Assembly (NCBI RefSeq): GCF_000969985.1 | Contig: NZ_CP009526.1 | Location: forward strand, 1,612,001 to 1,676,000 | Direction: 5' to 3' | DNA: 64,000 nt | From: Methanosarcina barkeri str. Wiesmoor | GTDB taxonomy: Archaea; Halobacteriota; Methanosarcinia; Methanosarcinales; Methanosarcinaceae | In this document: positions 44,042 to 53,800 of the stretch, piece by piece | Layout: each line of letters starts with the position of its first letter | Position numbering within the stretch: position 1 is the stretch's first letter | Notes under the pieces: model-generated | What the model was told of the DNA's origin: nothing | Database searches by the model: none | What the model saw: the letters and a program-made list of their open reading frames with translations, nothing else | Translations under genes and position numbers: made by a program

Positions 44042-44328
44042 TAGAACTTGAAACAATAGGAGAAGCTCTAAAAATGGCTGTCTTCTGGGTTCTTGCCATC
44101 TCTACAGTATTCTTTGCAGTCTTCGTGGTAACTGCAAAAGATATTGTCCGGGCTGGGCTTGCCCTGATCATGTGCATGTTTGGAATTGCAGCTCTCTACA
44201 TCCTTTTGAATGCCCAGTTCCTTGGAATCATTCAGGTACTGGTTTACATCGGAGCAATCGGAGTGCTCATCCTCTTTGCGGTTATGCTAACAAAGCACGA
44301 GATAGGAGGTGAACCCGGTGAGGATTAA
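44038..44328 (+). CDS. fpoJ: FpoJ N-terminal part (NuoJ-like, split)
   Basis: This 96-residue protein corresponds to the first three helices of NuoJ, including VVTAKDIVRAGLALIMCMFGIAALY, and ends after LVYIGAIGVLILFAVML. The rest of NuoJ is a separate gene directly downstream. The ATG overlaps the fpoI stop and its own stop overlaps the next start. Confidence 0.92.
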   Translation: MIELETIGEALKMAVFWVLAISTVFFAVFVVTAKDIVRAGLALIMCMFGIAALYILLNAQFLGIIQVLVYIGAIGVLILFAVMLTKHEIGGEPGED

Positions 44329-44569
44329 CCGACCTTTAGCCTTTCTCGTAGTTTTGCTCTTTACAGCTATTGTGGTAATCGGGGCTTTTGGGACTTCCTG
44401 GAATACGGTTTCCGAACTCCCCCAAAGCCCGGCTGACCAGAGTAATATAGAGGGCATTGGCATGCTGATCTTTACTCAGTATGTAGCGCCTTTTGAAGTC
44501 CTTTCAATTGTCCTGCTCGCCTCCCTCATAGGAGCAATTTACCTGGCAAAAGGGGAGGGCAACCGATGA
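44318..44569 (+). CDS. fpoJ: FpoJ C-terminal part (NuoJ-like, split)
   Basis: This 83-residue protein has two membrane helices and the NuoJ ending PFEVLSIVLLASLIGAIYLA. I start it at GTG 44318 because GGAGGTG lies exactly 6 bases upstream; a GTG at 44309 is inside that ribosome site. The last codons, TACCTGGCAAAAGGGGAGGG..., are the source of one side of the tandem repeat that follows. The stop TGA overlaps the first repeat ATG. Confidence 0.9.
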   Translation: MRINRPLAFLVVLLFTAIVVIGAFGTSWNTVSELPQSPADQSNIEGIGMLIFTQYVAPFEVLSIVLLASLIGAIYLAKGEGNR

Positions 44570-44700
44570 TTCCTTTAATCTTTTACCTGGCAAAAAGGGA
44601 GAGCGACCAATGATTCCTTTAATCTTTTACCTGGCAAAAAGGGAGAGCAACCAATGATTCCTTTAATCTTTTACCTGGCAAAAAGGGAGAGCAACCAATG
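44566..44700 (+). repeat. 44-bp tandem repeat: fpoK start region copied, three micro-ORFs
   Basis: ATG codons at 44566, 44610, 44654 and 44698 are spaced exactly 44 bp apart. Each is followed by ATTCCTTTAATCTTTTACCT, and the last three are preceded by AAAAAGGGAGAGC. The first three ATGs each encode [13 protein letters not shown](D/N)Q and stop at a TGA that overlaps the next ATG; the fourth continues as fpoK. The unit joins the end of fpoJ (YLAKGEGNR) to the start of fpoK (MIPLIFYLG), with TTACCTGG shared by both. An original duplication across this 8-base homology followed by expansion explains it. Confidence 0.95.
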
Positions 44701-45000
44701 ATTCCTTTAATCTTTTACCTGGGGCTTGCAGCCCTGCTGTTTTCAATAGGACTCTATGGTGTAATGACACATAAAAACGGCATCAGAATGATTATGTGCA
44801 TTGAGCTCATGCTCAACTCCGCAAACCTGAACCTGGTAGCTTTCTCCAGCTACACGGATACCCTAAACGGGCAGGTTTTTGCCGTATTCTCAATTGCCCT
44901 TGCAGCTGCCGAAGCAGCAGTCGGTTTTGCAATCCTCATGGCAATCTACAGAATGCACGATAAGATCAACCTTAATGAGCTCAAGAGCCTGAGGTGGTAA
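44698..45000 (+). CDS. fpoK: FpoK, F420H2 dehydrogenase subunit (NuoK-like)
   Basis: This 100-residue subunit has three helices and the NuoK pattern [20 protein letters not shown] and [19 protein letters not shown], with Glu residues in helices 2 and 3 used for proton transfer. The ATG is the fourth in a 44-bp tandem array of near-identical start regions, so ribosomes may arrive by termination-reinitiation through three micro-ORFs. Confidence 0.95.
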   Translation: MIPLIFYLGLAALLFSIGLYGVMTHKNGIRMIMCIELMLNSANLNLVAFSSYTDTLNGQVFAVFSIALAAAEAAVGFAILMAIYRMHDKINLNELKSLRW

Positions 45001-47012
45001 AAACGGCTTTGGAAGAATTCGCATTTTTAATTCCCCTGCTTCCGGCACTGGCTTTTGTGATCACCTTCTTTTTTGGCAGGAAAATGCCATCAGGTGGCGC
45101 CATTGTTCCTATACTGGCAATTGCCGCCTCCTTCGTAATCTCTTTAATGATTACTCTCAGGCTGCTGGCAAACCCAGACGAGGTTATAAGCCAGTCCTAT
45201 CCCTGGTTTGCAGTGCTCAACATAGGAGTGTTGATTGATCCCCTGGCTGCAGTAATGCTGTCAATGGTCTCTTTTGTGAGCCTGTTGATCCATATCTATG
45301 CAGTTAGCTATATGTCCGGTGACCCAGGAGAAGCCAGGTATTTTGCAGAAACCGCACTCTTTACCGCAGCAATGCTTTCCCTGGTGCTTTCGGACAACAT
45401 CCTTCAGCTCTTTGTTTCCTGGGAACTTGTAGGGCTCTGTTCTTATCTTTTAATTGGCTTCTGGTTCGAAAGGCCCTCGGCTGCAGCGGCTGCCAAGAAG
45501 GCTTTCCTGACAACCAGGATAGGAGATGTGATGTTCCTTACAGGGATAATTGTACTGACCTCCGATATCCTGAAACTTGCAGGCGGGTTTCAGGACGGGA
45601 CATACCTGCTCCGTTTTGACGAAATCTTCAGTTACATTCCACAACTGTCTGCGCTTCAGACAAACATTTTCGGTTTTGAAGTAAGTCACCTTACCATCAT
45701 CACCCTGCTCTTCTTCGGAGGAGCTGTAGGAAAGTCCGGGCAGTTCCCGCTGCATGTATGGCTGCCTGACGCAATGGAAGGTCCGACAACGGTTTCTGCC
45801 CTTATCCATGCTGCGACAATGGTTACTGCCGGTGTCTACCTGGTCGCAAGAACCTTCCCCATGTTTATTGCAGCCCCTGACTCCCTCATGGTAGTTGCTT
45901 ATCTTGGAGGATTTACCGCACTTTTTGCAGGCACGATGGGAATCGTAATGAACGATCTCAAGCGTGTGCTTGCTTACTCGACCATAAGCCAGCTTGGATA
46001 CATGATGCTTGGCCTTGGCCTCGGTTCGGCAATCGGGCTTGAAGCAATAGGCATTTCTCTCTTCCACCTGATCAACCATGCTTTCTTTAAGGCTCTTCTT
46101 TTCCTCTGTGCAGGCAGCGTAATCCATGCAGTAGGCACCCAGGACATGAGAGAACTCGGAGGCGTAAGAAAGGTAATGCCAGTTACGGCTGCTACTATGG
46201 CAATTGCAGCCCTGGCTCTGGCAGGCTTCGGAATACCAGGGACCTCAATAGGAACAAGCGGTTTCTTCTCAAAGGATGCGATTATTGAAGCCGCCTATCT
46301 CTTTGGAGAGAACAGCAACAACTGGATTCCCTATGCATTCTCAATTGCGGCTGCACTCCTCACTTCTATTTACATCTTTAGGCTGATCTTCATGACCTTT
46401 ACAGGGAAGCCGAGAAGTGACTACCACGGACATGAGTCCCCCGCTATTATGACAATCCCCCTCTCAATTCTGGCAATCTTTTCCCTTGTGTTTGGGGGGC
46501 TGACAAAAACAGGGTTTATGAATTTCCTTGAAGAAACATTTGCAAACGGCTTCGTGAATCTTAACATAGGAGGCCTTGCAGCCTTAGGCCGAAACGAGCT
46601 TGTAGGGACAGCGGGGAGCGAATCTCTCTTTGTCCAGTGGCTTCCGATGATAGTCGCCGTTGCAGGCCTTGCAGTTGCCTTTGTGATCTATTATCTGAGG
46701 ATAATTAAACTCGGGCCGCTTGCTTCCATGAAGAATCCGGTTTACAGGTTGCTTTACAAGCGCTATTACCAGCATAAAATTTATACTGAGTTCTTCTCAC
46801 TTGGAATCGTATACGGAGTCATTGCTCTCCTTTCTCAGGTGCTTGATGTGATCATTGATAGTATCGTGGAAGGAATCGGAATTCTTACAGTCGGTGTAAG
46901 TGAGGAACTCCGGAGAGTCCAGACCGGAGTTGTCCAGACTTATGCAATTGTAGTAATTGCGGGTGTGAGCCTGCTGATAATACTTGTTAAGTTAATAATG
47001 GAGGTACTCTGA
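44994..47012 (+). CDS. fpoL: FpoL, F420H2 dehydrogenase antiporter-like subunit (NuoL-like)
   Basis: This is a 672-residue membrane protein of the Mrp-antiporter family with about 16 helices. [20 protein letters not shown], the lysine-containing [19 protein letters not shown] and [15 protein letters not shown] are clear NuoL segments. The C-terminal extension forms the lateral helix. The start is GTG 44994, overlapping the fpoK stop; a TTG at 45009 behind GAGGTGG is an alternative. The stop overlaps the fpoM ATG. Confidence 0.95.
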   Translation: MVKTALEEFAFLIPLLPALAFVITFFFGRKMPSGGAIVPILAIAASFVISLMITLRLLANPDEVISQSYPWFAVLNIGVLIDPLAAVMLSMVSFVSLLIHIYAVSYMSGDPGEARYFAETALFTAAMLSLVLSDNILQLFVSWELVGLCSYLLIGFWFERPSAAAAAKKAFLTTRIGDVMFLTGIIVLTSDILKLAGGFQDGTYLLRFDEIFSYIPQLSALQTNIFGFEVSHLTIITLLFFGGAVGKSGQFPLHVWLPDAMEGPTTVSALIHAATMVTAGVYLVARTFPMFIAAPDSLMVVAYLGGFTALFAGTMGIVMNDLKRVLAYSTISQLGYMMLGLGLGSAIGLEAIGISLFHLINHAFFKALLFLCAGSVIHAVGTQDMRELGGVRKVMPVTAATMAIAALALAGFGIPGTSIGTSGFFSKDAIIEAAYLFGENSNNWIPYAFSIAAALLTSIYIFRLIFMTFTGKPRSDYHGHESPAIMTIPLSILAIFSLVFGGLTKTGFMNFLEETFANGFVNLNIGGLAALGRNELVGTAGSESLFVQWLPMIVAVAGLAVAFVIYYLRIIKLGPLASMKNPVYRLLYKRYYQHKIYTEFFSLGIVYGVIALLSQVLDVIIDSIVEGIGILTVGVSEELRRVQTGVVQTYAIVVIAGVSLLIILVKLIMEVL

Positions 47013-48499
47013 TGCTGCCGGTTGCATCACTGTTGATTCTGGTGCCGCTGATTTTCGCAGCAGTGACCTTTTTCACAAAAACGAAAGAACAGGCTGCAGG
47101 ACTGGCTTTTTTAGGGTCCCTTGCGACTCTTGGTCTTACCCTGTATGCCTACCTGAACTTTGACAGCAGTACGGCTGCCATGCAGTTCTTTGAATCGATA
47201 GACTGGATTCCCTTGCTAGGAGTCAAATATTCGGTTGGTATTGACGGCATCTCCATGCCTCTTATCCTCCTGAATGCAATAGTTATCCCGTTCCTGATCC
47301 TTTATAGCTGGAAGGAAGAAAGAGAAGACTCGAACAGGTTTTATGGGCTGATCCTGACCATGCAGGCTGCAGTTATAGGAGTCTTCGTAGCCCTTGATTT
47401 CGTGGTCTTCTATATCTTCTGGGAGCTTACTCTGATTCCTCTCTTCTTCATGGTAAACATCTGGGGAGGAGAAAAGCGGGCCCATGCGTCTTATAAATTC
47501 TTTATCTATACGCATGTTGCCTCTCTGGTAATGCTTCTTGGGATCTTCGGGCTTTTCTATGCCTCCTGGCAGCAGACCGGGGTTCCTACCTTTGACATAA
47601 GGGAGCTGGTTGGACAGTTCCAGTTCTTAGGGTCCGGCCTGTTAAGGAATGCAATCTTCCTCTCAATCATTTTCGGGTTCCTGGCAAAGCTGCCAACTTT
47701 CCCCTTCCATTCCTGGCTTCCGGATGCTTATACCGAAGCCCCGACTGCAGGTAGTGTGCTCTTTATTCTGCTCAAGATAGGAGGATACGGGCTTTTCAGA
47801 ATTTCACTTCCGATGCTTCCGAATACTGGTAACCCTGAGCTTATGATTACTATTCTGGGCCTGCTTGGAGCTTTCAGCATATTGTACGGGGCGCTTCTGG
47901 CTCTGAGACAGAAAGACCTCAAGCGTATGATAGCGTATTCCAGTTTAAGCCATATGGGATATGTTTTATTGGGTTCGGCAGGCTTTGTCGCCCTTTCGGT
48001 TTCAGGTGCTATGTTCCAGCAGTTTTCCCACGGGCTTATAATGAGTATCATGTTCATGTCCGCAGGAGCGATCCAGACCAGCACGGGAACAAGGATAATA
48101 AATAATCTTGGCGGGCTTGCAAAGAAGATGCCGACGCTGGCTGTACTTATGATGCTAGGGTTTATGGCATCCCTTGGCCTGCCAGGGTTGACTGGCTTTA
48201 TTGCCGAGTTCCTGGTGCTGGCCTTCAGCTATGTCAATCTGCCTGGATTTGTCTTGCTTGCCCTTCTGGCAATAGTGATTACTGCAGGCTACCACCTCTG
48301 GGCAATGCAGAGGGCAATGTTTGGAGTTTATAACGAGAAACTCGGAGATGTCAGGGACATTAACTCTCTTCAGGTCTTTTCCATGGCAGTAATTGCACTG
48401 CTTGTGGTATATTTCGGCTGGAACCCGAATCCAGTGCTTAATATGATGATCACGAATTCGGAAGCAATAGTAAGCCTTGCGGCTGCTCTGGGGGTGTAA
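47012..48499 (+). CDS. fpoM: FpoM, F420H2 dehydrogenase antiporter-like subunit (NuoM-like)
   Basis: This is a 495-residue membrane protein with about 14 helices. NuoM features include IFWELTLIPLFFMVNIWGG (the key Glu), FGFLAKLPTFPFHSWLPDAY and LKRMIAYSSLSHMGYVLLG. It forms one proton channel of the membrane arm. The ATG overlaps the fpoL TGA; GGAGGT lies upstream. Confidence 0.95.
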   Translation: MLPVASLLILVPLIFAAVTFFTKTKEQAAGLAFLGSLATLGLTLYAYLNFDSSTAAMQFFESIDWIPLLGVKYSVGIDGISMPLILLNAIVIPFLILYSWKEEREDSNRFYGLILTMQAAVIGVFVALDFVVFYIFWELTLIPLFFMVNIWGGEKRAHASYKFFIYTHVASLVMLLGIFGLFYASWQQTGVPTFDIRELVGQFQFLGSGLLRNAIFLSIIFGFLAKLPTFPFHSWLPDAYTEAPTAGSVLFILLKIGGYGLFRISLPMLPNTGNPELMITILGLLGAFSILYGALLALRQKDLKRMIAYSSLSHMGYVLLGSAGFVALSVSGAMFQQFSHGLIMSIMFMSAGAIQTSTGTRIINNLGGLAKKMPTLAVLMMLGFMASLGLPGLTGFIAEFLVLAFSYVNLPGFVLLALLAIVITAGYHLWAMQRAMFGVYNEKLGDVRDINSLQVFSMAVIALLVVYFGWNPNPVLNMMITNSEAIVSLAAALGV

Positions 48500-48502
48500 A
48501 AA

Positions 48503-49948
48503 ATGGAAAATTTAATGTTTCTTGCACCTGAAATTGCAATCGCTGCAACCGGTCTGATTATACTGTTTATAGGGGTTTTCATGTCTTCCCGGACTAAGAA
48601 TGTGCTGGGTTACCTGGCAACTCTTGGAATCCTTGCAGCTCTGGTCCTGACGATACAGAGTTTCGGGACCGAAGCTACGATGTTCTACGGCACTGTCAGC
48701 ATTGACGCCCTTTCCCAGTTCTTCAAACTGGTCTTCCTGGTAGTTGCACTGATTGTTTCAATTGCTTCAATCAAGTATAATGAAAACAGTGACCACACCG
48801 AAGAGTTTTATTCCCTGGTGCTTTTCGCAACCCTCGGGATGATGGTTGTTGCCTCTTCAAACGACTTTATTCTGCTCTTCTGTGCCTTTGAGCTGGCAAG
48901 CTTTGCTACCTATGCCCTTGCAGGTTTTGAGAAACAAAACCCAAGGTCCCTTGAAGGAGCCATGAAGTACTTTATGATGGGTGCGGTTTCTTCAGCGCTT
49001 ATGCTGTTTGGGATCTCTTTTGTGTATGGAGCAACAGGCACTACCAGCATTCCAATGATTGCTGAAAATGTCTCCCTCCTGGCAGAAAACCCTATAGGGC
49101 TTGTTGCAGTCGTGCTGCTAATTGCAGGTTTCGGCTTCAAGATGGCTCTTGTACCTTTCCATATGTGGGCTCCGGATACATATCAGGGTTCACCTTCAGT
49201 TGTCTCTTCCCTGCTTGCAGCCGGGTCGAAGAAAATGGGGTTTGTGGCAGCTTTCAGGGTTTTCATCCTGGCGCTTGCTGCACTCCAGCCTGACTGGCAG
49301 TTTGCTTTCACAATCCTTGCAGTCGTAACCATGACCTTCGGAAACGTGGTTGCAGTCTCCCAGACCAGTGTAAAACGCATGCTTGCTTACTCTTCTCTGG
49401 CTCAGGCAGGATACATTGCAATGGCTTTTGTGGTAATGACCCCTATGGCTCTTACAGGTGGAATCTTCTATACCCTTGCCCATGCCTTTATGAAAGGAGG
49501 AGCTTTTATTGCAGCCGGCGCAGTTGTCTGGATGATAACTACCCAAAGAACAGGGGACCTGCAGGTTCCAGACCACCTGGACAACTTCAGGGGCCTTGGA
49601 AAGAGAATGCCGCTGGTAGCTCTTTGCATGACGGTTTTCGTCTTTGCCCTTGCAGGGATCCCACTGACTTCCGGTTTCATGGCCAAGTTCGTGCTCTTCT
49701 CTTCAACCATTCAGGCAGGCATGACCTGGCTTGCGGTAATTGCAATTCTGAACAGTGCCCTTTCATTGTTCTATTATGCAAGGCTTGTAAGGTACATGTA
49801 CTTCCTTCCCCCTAAAGGCAAAAAGATCGGCTTGCCTTTCCCATATGCAGCAGCTCTCCTGCTTGCAACAGCCGGCGTGCTTGTAATGGGACTCTGGCCT
49901 GAACCTTTCTTGCAGTGGGCAATGGAAGCAGCAAAGGTACTCATCTAA
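48503..49948 (+). CDS. fpoN: FpoN, F420H2 dehydrogenase antiporter-like subunit (NuoN-like)
   Basis: This is a 481-residue membrane protein with about 14 helices. It shows FCAFELASFATYALAGF, GFGFKMALVPFHMWAPDTYQ and VKRMLAYSSLAQAGYIAM, the NuoN versions of the antiporter motifs. It is the innermost antiporter-like pump. It begins 4 bases after fpoM. Confidence 0.95.
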   Translation: MENLMFLAPEIAIAATGLIILFIGVFMSSRTKNVLGYLATLGILAALVLTIQSFGTEATMFYGTVSIDALSQFFKLVFLVVALIVSIASIKYNENSDHTEEFYSLVLFATLGMMVVASSNDFILLFCAFELASFATYALAGFEKQNPRSLEGAMKYFMMGAVSSALMLFGISFVYGATGTTSIPMIAENVSLLAENPIGLVAVVLLIAGFGFKMALVPFHMWAPDTYQGSPSVVSSLLAAGSKKMGFVAAFRVFILALAALQPDWQFAFTILAVVTMTFGNVVAVSQTSVKRMLAYSSLAQAGYIAMAFVVMTPMALTGGIFYTLAHAFMKGGAFIAAGAVVWMITTQRTGDLQVPDHLDNFRGLGKRMPLVALCMTVFVFALAGIPLTSGFMAKFVLFSSTIQAGMTWLAVIAILNSALSLFYYARLVRYMYFLPPKGKKIGLPFPYAAALLLATAGVLVMGLWPEPFLQWAMEAAKVLI

Positions 49949-49961
49949 GGAGATATGAGAT

Positions 49962-50348
49962 ATGACAGATTGTGATCTTTGCGGACGTGCACTCCCGAGC
50001 GTTATTCCTGTCCGGGTTTTCCGTTCCCGCCTCAAATTCGCCTATCCTGAGGGTATCTGGAAAGGTCTCTGTGAGGCCTGTCTCGATTCCGCACAGGAAA
50101 CCTATTTAAGCATCAATAAAGACGAAATCTCCTGCAGAAGAAACAAATGCGTTCTGTGCGGTAAAAAAGGCAGGGTTTACCCTGTGGAAATTCAGATTCC
50201 CGATTTTTCAAAGGGAGTCGTAATAAAAAAGGTAAATGTCTGCACAAAATGCCTGGATTCTATCAATGAGACTTATATCAGGTTCAAAAGAGAGCAGATT
50301 GAGGGTTCGGTTTGTGAACACGGGCATGGGAACGTTCCTGAGCATTGA
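49962..50348 (+). CDS. fpoO: FpoO, Methanosarcina-type F420H2 dehydrogenase accessory subunit
   Basis: This is a 128-residue soluble protein with four Cys pairs: CDLC (4-7), CEAC, CVLC and CTKC. They could hold a zinc or Fe-S centre. FpoO has no counterpart in bacterial complex I and is known from the Methanosarcina fpo operon; its exact role is unclear. An ATG lies 13 bases after the fpoN stop, behind AAGGAG. A hairpin terminator follows it. Confidence 0.92.
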   Translation: MTDCDLCGRALPSVIPVRVFRSRLKFAYPEGIWKGLCEACLDSAQETYLSINKDEISCRRNKCVLCGKKGRVYPVEIQIPDFSKGVVIKKVNVCTKCLDSINETYIRFKREQIEGSVCEHGHGNVPEH

Positions 50349-50356
50349 ATTTGAGT

Positions 50357-50392
50357 AAAGCTGCATTTTGCGGCTTTATTTTTCTTATTTTT
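50357..50392 (+). terminator. fpo operon terminator
   Basis: AAAGCTGC pairs with GCGGCTTT (8 bp, one T-G pair, loop ATTTT), followed by ATTTTTCTTATTTTTT. It starts 9 bases after the fpoO stop. Confidence 0.75.
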
Positions 50393-50881
50393 TGATCTAG
50401 GTGCTTCTATGAAGACATTTCATTGAATTTACTCATTCCGGACACTATTTTTATTTTCCTATATTGAGACTGTTCTTTCGCTCATGTTTTTACAAAACAT
50501 CTCTATCATACCAATTCTTACGTCAGTATTTTAAAAGGTTATTTTTATAAAGAAGTCAAAAGAACTTTTAAAAAAATGTTTTTTAAACATATCTAATAAA
50601 AAAATAGAAAGTTTTATATGTTTTTCTTGTGTTTAAACTGTTGTATATTTTTTATTAATTATATACATGTTTTTTATATGTATACTGTAGGCATGGTTCC
50701 CAAAATACCAGGATGCAAAGGCGAGGTAGGGAAAGGAATTTGGTTCCATAGAATTCATGGTTTAACGGGAAAAATAGGTGTGGTTTTCGGAATGAATCTT
50801 GAATAAGAGGTTTCAGCGAATTATTGGTTTGAGAATCCAAAACTGAGATGGTTAGAATTTGAAGGCAGGGGTGTAGATTTA
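50393..50881. other. Spacer before the giant RHS gene
   Basis: AT-rich, with TATA-like tracts around 50640-50690 that probably include the promoter. A 62-codon frame at 50618-50806 has no ribosome site or family and is not called. The ribosome site GGCAGGGGTG lies 9 bases before the ATG at 50882. Confidence 0.45.
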
Positions 50882-53800
50882 ATGAAAATAAGTAGGCAAA
50901 TCATTTGCTCATTTATATTTATTGTTTTTTTGATGATGATTACAGGAATTTCGGCAGCAGAAAATACTAACATGAGTTTCGTGGGTCACACAGGTGGTTG
51001 GATTAGTAATGTTGCCGTGGCTGAAAATTATGCATATGTTGGAGAAGGTCAGGACTTTGTTGTATTGGACATTAAGGATGTTAATAAGCCAAAAGAAGTG
51101 GGAAAAGTAGCTATTTCAGGCTTGGTAGGTGACATCGCTATATCAGGCAACTATGCCTATATAACGGAAAACATCAGTCTAGTGATTGTGGATATTTCTA
51201 ATCCATCATTGCCAAAAATCGTAGGTAGCTATAGTTTGACCAACAGTTTGGCTAGCGGTGTTACAGTATCGGGGAATTACGCTTATGTTAGCTGTCTTAG
51301 GGGTTTTGTCGCTTTGGATATTTCCAACCCGTCAATGCCAACATTAGTAGGGAGGTATACTTATAATACTTATCCTGCAAGTTATACGTCTGATATTATC
51401 ATATCAGGCAACTATGCCTATGTGCCTTTCAGAAACTATGGCCTTCACATTGTTGATATAAGTAATCAATCGTCGCCAACACGTATAGCTATGTTTGATA
51501 CTATAAATGTGGTTCAGGTCGCAATATCAAGCAATTACGCCTATGCAACCAGTGGTGATAACGGTCTTGCTATAATTGATATCAGTAATCTTTCATCTCC
51601 AACACTTGTGGGGAGTTACAATCCCACTGATGCACGTCCAACTGGTATTGCAGTATCAGACAATTATGCGTATATAGCCAATGCAAATAGTGGAGACAAT
51701 GGGTTCACAGTCCTAGACATCACTAATGTTTCTTCTCCAAAATTAGTGGGAAAGTATGCGACAGGGTCTTCGGATTATGTTACGCTTTCTGGCAACCAAG
51801 CTTATGTAATTAATGACCAAACAGGTCTTGCTATTATAAGCATAGCAGATAAATCGTCCCCAACGCTTTTAAGCAGCTACAATTCCATCGGTGGAGCGCG
51901 TGATGTTGCAGTATCGGGCAATTATGCATACGTAGCTGACGAATCAAAGGGTCTTTCGGTTATCGACATTACAGATCCATCTTTGCCAAGATTTGCAGAC
52001 AGGTATTATAATAGTGGGACTACATATGCCGTTGCAGTATCAGGCAATTATGCATACTTGGCTAGCGGAGATAACAAACTTGTGATTGTCGATATTTCAA
52101 ATTTATCTTCCCTCAAATTTGCGAGCAGTTGTTATACCGGTTACTCGTTTTATTCTACAGATATAGATATAGTAGGCACTTATGCTTATATAGCCTATAA
52201 CGGTGGTATTGCAATTGTAGACGTCGCGAATCCCTTGTTACCAAAACTGATAAGCAAGTATGATGTTGGTGATATTGTGACCGGTATTGCCGTGGAAGGT
52301 GATTACGCCTACATAGCCGATAACGCTGGTCTCATTATAGTTGATATCACAAATACTTCTTCACCTAAACTTGTAGGCAAGTATATTACTGGTGCAATTA
52401 CATTTGATATTGCTGTAGCAGGTAATTATGCATATATAGCCAACATGGTCAATGGCTGGAATGGGATTTTAGTTGTTGATGTCACAAATCGTTCCTCACC
52501 AACGCTTGCAGGTAAGATTTCTGTTCCTGCTGAAGGCATTAGTATATCAGATAACTGTGCATATGTAAGTTGGTTTGATGGTCTTTACGCTGTTGATATC
52601 ACTAATCCTTCCTCGCCAATAGTTGTAGGTCATTATGGCACTGCTGGTGTAGCATCCAATTCTTGCACTCAAGATAGTTATGTCTATGTAGCTGATGAGA
52701 GAAATGGACTTGTTATTTTAAAGACAGATATTCAGAATCCTGAGCCAGTGCCGCCTAAGAGTGATATTCCAAGCTCTACTTATGGTTCTCCAAGTTCCAA
52801 TCCAAATGGGGCTTATTCCAAAGAACCAGTAAATTTGGGAACTGGCAGCTATTTCTACCAATATCAAGATTTGTCTATTCCTGGTCGTGGCTTACCTCTG
52901 ACAGTTTCTCGTTCCTATAATTCTATGGATAATCGCAGTGGGCTCTTCGGTTCTGGCTGGACATTCAATTATAACATGAATTTAACTGTTGATAATAACG
53001 GTAATGTAACTGTTTTGGGAGGAGATGGTCACACTGACACATATATTCTAAATCCAGATGGTACTTATTCTCGGCCTTTGAGTGTTTTTGATGATTTAAT
53101 CAAAAATTCGGATGAGACTTACACTTTAACCAAGAAAGACCAAACTAAGTATAACTTTTCCTCTGAAGGTAAACTGGTCAATATAGTAGATAAGAATGGT
53201 AACCAAATTAATTTCACATATACTGGCGAACAACTTACTAAAGTGACTGACGCTTCCGGAAGAGAACTGATTTTAGCTTATGATCACAATGGTCACATTA
53301 TCTCAATTACTGATCCAATGGGCAGGGTTTGGAGTTATTCCTATGATGATCAGGGCAATTTGATACAGTGTAAGAACCCGATAGGCGGAAAATTGAGTTA
53401 TACATATGATGAAAATCACTGGATGACCTCGATAACTGATCCTCGAGGAAACCATCCCATGAAAAATACCTATGATGAGAAAGGGCATGTAATCAGCCAG
53501 AGTAATTCTCTCAATGCAACTTATACCTTTAATTACGACTCAGAAAATCGAAAGACTACTGAAACGGATCCATTTGGCAAGAATAAAACTTATTCATTCG
53601 ATGAACATTTCTGGGAACTGAATGAAACTAATCAATTAGGATATACGATTTCTTATGCCTATGACGAAAACGGTAACAGGATTAGTGTTACTAACGAAAA
53701 CAGTAAGACTACCAAACTTGCCTACGACGCCAATGGCAATATCATTAAGACAACTAATCCCTTGGGCTACAGTAAATCAATGACTTATGACTCAAAAAAT

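Noticed and set aside
45450-46127. 225-codon minus-strand frame inside fpoL
   Set aside because: It lies entirely opposite fpoL, whose protein sequence is clearly conserved; the frame is a side effect of codon bias.
50618-50806. 62-codon frame before the RHS gene
   Set aside because: The first half is AT-driven hydrophobic sequence, there is no ribosome site, and it lies in the likely promoter region.
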